Below, piece after piece: positions 21,314 to 25,766 of a stretch of DNA of 25,766 bases. How positions within the stretch are numbered: the first letter of the stretch is position 1; each line of letters begins with the position of its first letter. Below the pieces are notes generated by a model, which saw only the letters and a list, made by a program, of their open reading frames with translations, ran no database searches and was not told the origin of the DNA. Origin of the DNA: Hinthialibacter sp964556895. GTDB taxonomy: Bacteria; Hinthialibacterota; Hinthialibacteria; Hinthialibacterales; Hinthialibacteraceae. The position numbers and the translations under genes are program-made. The stretch spans positions 1-25,766 of the forward strand of contig CAZKYC010000068.1 of NCBI GenBank assembly GCA_964556895.1. Direction: 5' to 3'.

Positions 21314-22408
21314 CTAAAACCGGCCTTCGAGGTGGGTCGCATAACCTGACAGTTCCATATACCCTCGGCCGGTTGTCTGGCCGACGAGTTTGACCGGCCC
21401 TTCCCAATAGGTCACGCCCAAGGATTGGGTTGTATTCATCTCGGCATGATCGATGGAGGGCTTCACGGAAAATGAAATATCGTTCTTGGGGATCTCTACC
21501 CGCCACTCGATTGGGTATTCGGCGTTGGTATCCGGGCTTGTCCATGTCCGCAGCGCCGTCATGGTGAAATCATCGCGCGTTAGTGGATGCGCCGTTCCGT
21601 CTTGGTCAACTAACGTCCCGCCTGACTGAGGAATCAGTTCACCGTCGCTGCGCCGCAACCCGTAGATCATCAAGTCGCGTCCGTCATCCAGGTGAAGACC
21701 AAACCAGTCCCAGCCTTCGACGCCTACGCCAAGTTGAGATGAGCCCCATTCATGATCAAACCATGAATGGCCCTGGACCGTATAGTCTTCGCCTCGAAGA
21801 AATACGGTCCCTGCGGTTTTCATCCGCGTCCAACTTAGGTATGCGGAGGCGTTGCCTTCTTCATCGCCTTTTTTTGAATAGCCGCCTGCTTCTTGAAAGA
21901 CGATTGGTTTTACAGGCTCTAATTGAAACTCGACGCCAATCTGGCTCTCGTTGTCATGAGCGGTGATGGCGACCACATCGCCGTCGACGCGTTGTATCTC
22001 CCAATCGCCGATCCAGGCGTGCATGTCATCTTCAGACGCGTCCGCGAACCCGGCGCCGATACGCCGAAACCGCTCAGCGAACTGAAATGTCTTTTCGTCC
22101 ATGTCCGCGATGGCGAAATGCCCGGCGAGAAGTTGCCGGGGGCGCATAGCTGACTCCCCGGGTTGGGCTTCGCCCGCAATCATACCGACGCGAAAGATCG
22201 TGAACTGATAACCAAATTTGCGGCCTTCAGCCGACTCAATCTGGCCGGTGAAATACCACCATTCGGTGCGGTAGTCTGGATGGGAGCCATGATCGCGCGG
22301 GAACGAAAACTCCAACGGTGGAGTAATCGTTTTCCACTCGTCGTCTTGCGCGATAGAAACGAGAGAGAAGCTGATAGCAAGAGAGATAAAAATCGCTTTA
22401 CCCATCAT
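21314..22408 (-). CDS. attH: AttH/CrtC-like secreted lipocalin-fold protein
   Basis: 364 residues with a signal peptide (1-21, ending SIA, no lipobox Cys). It belongs to the AttH/CrtC family of two-lobed lipocalin-like proteins, often annotated as predicted secreted hydrolase or carotenoid 1,2-hydratase. Family hallmarks are FPRDHGSHPDYRTEWWYFTG (35-54) and GHSWFDHEWGSSQL with FGLHLDDGRDLMIYGLR further on. It is the last gene of an operon with an ABC ATPase and a permease, the same set as attEFGH, where AttH is thought to work outside the membrane with the exporter. ATG codons at 22408 and 22405 overlap the end of the permease gene (stop at 22398), so translation is probably coupled. The gene symbol is by context. 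No carotenoid gene is near, so hydratase activity is unlikely. Confidence 0.8.
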   Translation of the reverse strand: MMGKAIFISLAISFSLVSIAQDDEWKTITPPLEFSFPRDHGSHPDYRTEWWYFTGQIESAEGRKFGYQFTIFRVGMIAGEAQPGESAMRPRQLLAGHFAIADMDEKTFQFAERFRRIGAGFADASEDDMHAWIGDWEIQRVDGDVVAITAHDNESQIGVEFQLEPVKPIVFQEAGGYSKKGDEEGNASAYLSWTRMKTAGTVFLRGEDYTVQGHSWFDHEWGSSQLGVGVEGWDWFGLHLDDGRDLMIYGLRRSDGELIPQSGGTLVDQDGTAHPLTRDDFTMTALRTWTSPDTNAEYPIEWRVEIPKNDISFSVKPSIDHAEMNTTQSLGVTYWEGPVKLVGQTTGRGYMELSGYATHLEGRF

Positions 22409-24950
22409 CACGAATCACCGTTTGTAGGTTTCGTTTGGCGACAACCCAGGCTGGAACCGCTCCCGCGAGAGCGCATGCGATAACCACGCCGAGATAGAGC
22501 AAGAGCAAGTCGCCAATCGGCCAAATCAATTGCAGCGACCAGCGAAATGATTGCAGGTTGACCACCTTGACCAGAATCACGCCGATTACCGCCCCCGCCG
22601 CCAGGCCTCCAGCGCCGCCGATAGCGCCTAAGATTCCCGCTTTCCACAAAACCACTTTGGCGGTTTGCCACCGCGCCGCGCCCAACGCGCGCAGCAGCGA
22701 CAAGTCTTGTTTGCGTTCGTTGACCAAGGCGAACAACACCGTCACCACCGCAATCGCCGCTACCAAAGACGCAATCGCCTGTAAGGCGGCGGTGATGGCG
22801 AATGTGCGTTCAAAGATGCGCAGAATCTCTTGTTTGAGTTCGCGATTAAGAAAAACCTCAACCATCCATTTGCCCGAAAACGCGTCCAGCAGTTTCTCTC
22901 GTACGGCGGGCAGGTCGGCGTCATCGGGCAGAAACAACGAGATGCCTTGCGGGCCGTCGTCAGGGTGGAGCGTTAGATAATCTTTGCGGTCAATGATGAC
23001 TGTGCCTTCATGGCTTGAATAATCATAATAGACGCCGACGACGCGGCGTTCGACAAATCCGCCGCGCGTGAGAAACGTGACCATGTCGTTTTCACTCAGG
23101 CCAAACTTTCGCGCCAGGCCTTCGTTGATAATGGCGCCGTGTGATTTGAGGGTCTCAATGAAAACCTCTTTTGAGTCGCGCCCATCGCGAAACGGCACGC
23201 CGCCGTAGTGTTTGACGACATCAAATTCGCCCGCCGCCAGCGTGATGCGCTGGCCGTCGATGAACGCCTCGCCAACATGAAACGCATCGACTTGATCCGG
23301 CGGGAACAGCCCTTTCACAATCTCGACCGCTTCGGGCGAAAGCCGCCCAGATGGGACGCCCGTCTGTGAAGCGACAGAGCGAATCCATACATCCGAGCGC
23401 AGGCTCTGTTCCGTCCAATCGACAATCGTCTGACGAAACGACGACACCATGATCGACATGCCCACCGCCAGCGCGACCGACACGCCAATCGCGCCCGCCG
23501 CCCACGAGGCGCGGTTGCGCCCCGCCGCCAGGCCAGCGAAGGCCAGGTGCATGGCCCCAACGTAAGGCCCGATACGAACTCGATGAGAGAGTGAGGCGAA
23601 GACATCTAGCAGTGGCCCCATGACAACAATCAACGCTGCAAGAATCGCCAGCGACGCGCCTAACGCCGCGTAGGGCAGGTCATCAATCGGCGGCGCCAAA
23701 GAAAGCAAGACGGTCAATATAACCAGCGCCGCCGCAATGAAAAGGGGCTTGTGATAGGAAGAGTTGGATTGGTATTCAGGCCGCTCGGCATTGAGTTCCT
23801 GAAGCGGCGGCGTCTTCCAGGCTTCAAACAGCGGCCCCAGCGCCGCGATGATTGACGTCAGCGCGCCCAGCCCGGCGCCAAGAATAATCACCCACGGCTG
23901 CCAGACAATTTCAGATTGAGGCGCGTCGTGAACAATGACCGACATGGTCATTCGAACGCTGGCCAAAGCGGCCTGCGCTCCAAAGTAACCGCCGATTGAA
24001 CCAATGAACCCGCCGATCACGCCGATCGCCGCCGCTTCAGTGAATACCGCCGCCGCCAGTTGGGCTTTCGACGCCCCGAGTGAACGCAACATGGCGATCC
24101 AATAGCGCCGTTGCACGACGGAGGTATATAGGGTCGTTGCGACCAACACGCCGCCGACCAGTAATGAAATTCCTGACAACGCAGTCAGGTTAAAGCGTAA
24201 GGCGCTGACCATGCGGTTGGTTTGGTTGGCGCGGTCATCGGGCTGTTCGATGCGGTATTCGTCCGGCAGCGCTTCGCGTAACTTGGTCCGCAACGCCTCA
24301 ATCGAACCCCCCTGGCGCGGCATCAACTCGATGCGGTCGATGCGGCCAATTCGGCCAAACAGCTCTTGGGCGGAGGCGATGTCGACAATCAACACGCGGT
24401 CCCAGGCTGACGATTGCCGCGGCGGCGAGAACACACCGACAACAGGGACAACGATTCGCTGGCTGCGCAGCGAGAGTTCGAGAGTCTCTCCAGGGCTGAT
24501 ATTCAATCGTTCAGCGAGGGGCGCCGGAAGCAACACCCCCTCGCCGCGCAACATCTGAACAAACTGGTCTTCTTCAAGCGACTGGTCGCTGTTCAGGTCT
24601 AAGCCGCGCACCAGATCGTCTGACACGAGGTCCAGGCCAAACAGGCGAACGAGGTCGTTCAACTCAGGAACCAACACCCGCTCATCCAAGACGGGCGCGA
24701 AGACCGCGTCGCGGGCGAAGCCGCGTAGTTCGCCAAGGATTGACTCATCCAAATCGCCCGGGCGTGAGATTTCTAACCGGGCGCGCCCGGCGAGTTCGTT
24801 GACGTCTTCTTCCATCGAACGCACCGCCGCCTGGCAGGCGAGCACGGTCGCAACCACCGAAGCGGCGCCAATGGCGACGCCGAGTGCGGTCAACAAAAAG
24901 CGGGCCGGGCGCCGCAGGACCGGGCGAAGAAAAAAGGCTTGTAAGATCAT
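22398..24950 (-). CDS. ABC transporter permease with two FtsX domains (AttF-AttG-like fusion)
   Basis: 850 residues forming the membrane part of an AttE/LolD-type ABC exporter. An N-terminal membrane helix (~18-40, FLLTALGVAIGAASVVATVL) precedes a large periplasmic region (~45-235). The first FtsX set of helices lies at ~250-370 (LTALSGISLLVGGVLVATTLY). Further helices lie at ~400-450, and a second MacB-PCD-like periplasmic part follows (~500-690). The second FtsX block covers ~715-840 (AITAALQAIASLVAAIAVVTVLFALV, then GAIGGAGGLAAGAVIGVILV). LRSLGASKAQL and LRALGAARWQT are the two matching coupling-helix motifs that would touch the ATPase. Its ATG shares an ATGA overlap with the ATPase stop. 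It covers what is split between AttF and AttG elsewhere. Transport substrate is unknown; lipid or lipocalin cargo is suggested by AttH. Confidence 0.85.
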   Translation of the reverse strand: MILQAFFLRPVLRRPARFLLTALGVAIGAASVVATVLACQAAVRSMEEDVNELAGRARLEISRPGDLDESILGELRGFARDAVFAPVLDERVLVPELNDLVRLFGLDLVSDDLVRGLDLNSDQSLEEDQFVQMLRGEGVLLPAPLAERLNISPGETLELSLRSQRIVVPVVGVFSPPRQSSAWDRVLIVDIASAQELFGRIGRIDRIELMPRQGGSIEALRTKLREALPDEYRIEQPDDRANQTNRMVSALRFNLTALSGISLLVGGVLVATTLYTSVVQRRYWIAMLRSLGASKAQLAAAVFTEAAAIGVIGGFIGSIGGYFGAQAALASVRMTMSVIVHDAPQSEIVWQPWVIILGAGLGALTSIIAALGPLFEAWKTPPLQELNAERPEYQSNSSYHKPLFIAAALVILTVLLSLAPPIDDLPYAALGASLAILAALIVVMGPLLDVFASLSHRVRIGPYVGAMHLAFAGLAAGRNRASWAAGAIGVSVALAVGMSIMVSSFRQTIVDWTEQSLRSDVWIRSVASQTGVPSGRLSPEAVEIVKGLFPPDQVDAFHVGEAFIDGQRITLAAGEFDVVKHYGGVPFRDGRDSKEVFIETLKSHGAIINEGLARKFGLSENDMVTFLTRGGFVERRVVGVYYDYSSHEGTVIIDRKDYLTLHPDDGPQGISLFLPDDADLPAVREKLLDAFSGKWMVEVFLNRELKQEILRIFERTFAITAALQAIASLVAAIAVVTVLFALVNERKQDLSLLRALGAARWQTAKVVLWKAGILGAIGGAGGLAAGAVIGVILVKVVNLQSFRWSLQLIWPIGDLLLLYLGVVIACALAGAVPAWVVAKRNLQTVIRDDG

Positions 24951-25618
24951 GAGGGTTCGATGGCCTCGACCCGGCCATCACGCAAGCGAATGACGCGGTC
25001 GGCGCCAGCGGCGATCTTGTCGTCGTGAGTGGCGAGCAACAACGTCGCGCCCTGTTCTCGGCGCAACTCGTTGAGAAGATCTAACACGCGTTTGCCTGAA
25101 AGAGTATCAAGGTTACCGGTCGGTTCATCGGCGACAATCAGCGTGGGCCGAAGCGCCAGCGCGCGGGCGACCGCTGTGCGCTGTTGTTCGCCGCCCGACA
25201 GTTCGGACGGATAATGCCCGGCGCGATGAGATAGTCCGACCCGCTCGACCAGTTCGCTGACCCATGCGGGGTCGCGCCGCCCGGCGATGGCTTGGGGCAG
25301 GGCGACGTTCTCTTCAACGGTCAGGTGGGGCAACAAATGAAACGCTTGAAAGACAACCCCAACGCCAAAGCGGCGATGTTGAGTGAGTTCATCTTCGCTC
25401 GCCTGGGTCAAATCGTTGCCGTTAAAAAAAATCCGCCCTTCGTCAGGCAAGTCGACGCCGGAGGCAAGGTTCAAACAGGTTGACTTGCCGCATCCCGACG
25501 GCCCGACCATCGCCGCCATTTCACCGTCAGTCAACTCAAATGAGGCGTGATTGAGCGCGGTAACAATCTCGTCGCCGCGATGGTAGGTTTTGGTCACATT
25601 GTCTAAACGAACCGGCAT
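24947..25618 (-). CDS. ABC transporter ATP-binding protein (LolD/AttE-like)
   Basis: 223 residues, the nucleotide-binding subunit powering the FtsX-type permease downstream. It has Walker A GPSGCGKST (~39-47), Q-loop VFQAFHLLPHLTVEENV, signature LSGGEQQRTAVARAL (the MacB/LolD variant), Walker B LIVADEP followed by the D-loop TGNLD, and switch His in ATHDD. GGAGG lies 7 bases before ATG 25618. It is the first gene of the three-gene operon and its stop overlaps the permease start by four bases, giving fixed stoichiometry. Confidence 0.93.
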   Translation of the reverse strand: MPVRLDNVTKTYHRGDEIVTALNHASFELTDGEMAAMVGPSGCGKSTCLNLASGVDLPDEGRIFFNGNDLTQASEDELTQHRRFGVGVVFQAFHLLPHLTVEENVALPQAIAGRRDPAWVSELVERVGLSHRAGHYPSELSGGEQQRTAVARALALRPTLIVADEPTGNLDTLSGKRVLDLLNELRREQGATLLLATHDDKIAAGADRVIRLRDGRVEAIEPS

Positions 25619-25647
25619 GGGGCGTCCTCCACATTCACAATCATTTC

Positions 25648-25674
25648 ATTGTACCTGGTTCAACATTCATTCAA
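25648..25674 (-). promoter_or_regulatory. Possible promoter of the att-like operon
   Basis: Minus strand TTGAAT (25669-25674), 15-base spacer, TACAAT (25648-25653), 30 bases before the ATPase ATG. The -10 is good, but the spacer is shorter than ideal. Further upstream AATATC (25708-25713) and GATATT (25724-25729) are an inverted repeat with a 10-base loop. Confidence 0.35.
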
Positions 25675-25766
25675 CGTCTAGGCTGAGTAAATGTATATTT
25701 GGGGAATAATATCTGGTTCTTCCGATATTTGAGTACTTCCCTTGCTGGATGACCTGGAATTTGGTC

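Noticed and set aside
25705..25730. GGTTCTTCCGA shared with 7099-7109 near repeat R1
   Set aside because: Only 11 bases are identical and the window ends before any R1 unit could be seen, so it is too short to call a copy.

Overview
The window (about 55% GC, densely coded, with short operons and intergenic DNA scattered with repeats) looks like a chromosomal segment of a Gram-negative-type, free-living heterotrophic bacterium. Evidence includes a Tat-exported enolase-superfamily protein, secreted carbohydrate-active proteins with hydrophobic signal peptides, an AttEFGH-like ABC/lipocalin operon, and poly-G/C-tract spacers. The style resembles poorly cultured lineages near Planctomycetes, Hydrogenedentes, Poribacteria or Sumerlaeota. 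No rRNA or tRNA is present, so the taxonomy is an inference only.

Layout. (1) 1-3515: a truncated repeat copy, xylulokinase (xylB, +), a membrane GT2 glycosyltransferase (+), and two 110-nt copies of a dispersed repeat. (2) 3516-7053: a PHP-phosphoesterase/GT4 glycosyltransferase fusion (-), a nucleoside 2-deoxyribosyltransferase-like enzyme (-) and, divergent from it, a YkgJ-type Cys-cluster protein (+). (3) 7054-10275: a repeat-rich spacer, a class I methyltransferase (+), then a small arsenic locus made of arsR with an upstream operator-like palindrome, a likely remnant of an ArsC-type phosphatase, and arsM with its own promoter. (4) 10370-12372: a three-gene minus-strand operon (small conserved protein, Tat-exported mandelate racemase/muconate lactonizing-type enzyme, DUF1569/DinB-like protein). 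(5) 12523-19407: a carbohydrate-degradation island. A GH42-like secreted protein and a GH127 beta-L-arabinofuranosidase form one minus-strand operon. A divergent secreted protein joins a six-bladed propeller to an alpha/alpha-toroid domain. (6) 19549-21313: an FAD-dependent amine-oxidase-type enzyme (-) and, upstream of it, a compact orphan transcription unit. That unit has a good promoter, a very strong Shine-Dalgarno, a 22-codon Cys/Gly-rich ORF, a structured tail and a terminator hairpin. (7) 21314-25618: an att-like operon (ATPase, fused FtsX permease, AttH/CrtC-type lipocalin).

Functional reading. xylB and the GH127 island are consistent with pentose (arabinoside/xylose) use, and both carry a similar TTGC...TATCGCAA inverted repeat in front of them. 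The arsenic locus detoxifies by methylation; no efflux pump is encoded here. The most unexplained item is the 22-codon Cys-rich ORF unit at about 20874-21141. It could be a modified peptide precursor, a small metal- or redox-binding peptide, or a Cys-rich leader peptide controlling the downstream flavoenzyme.
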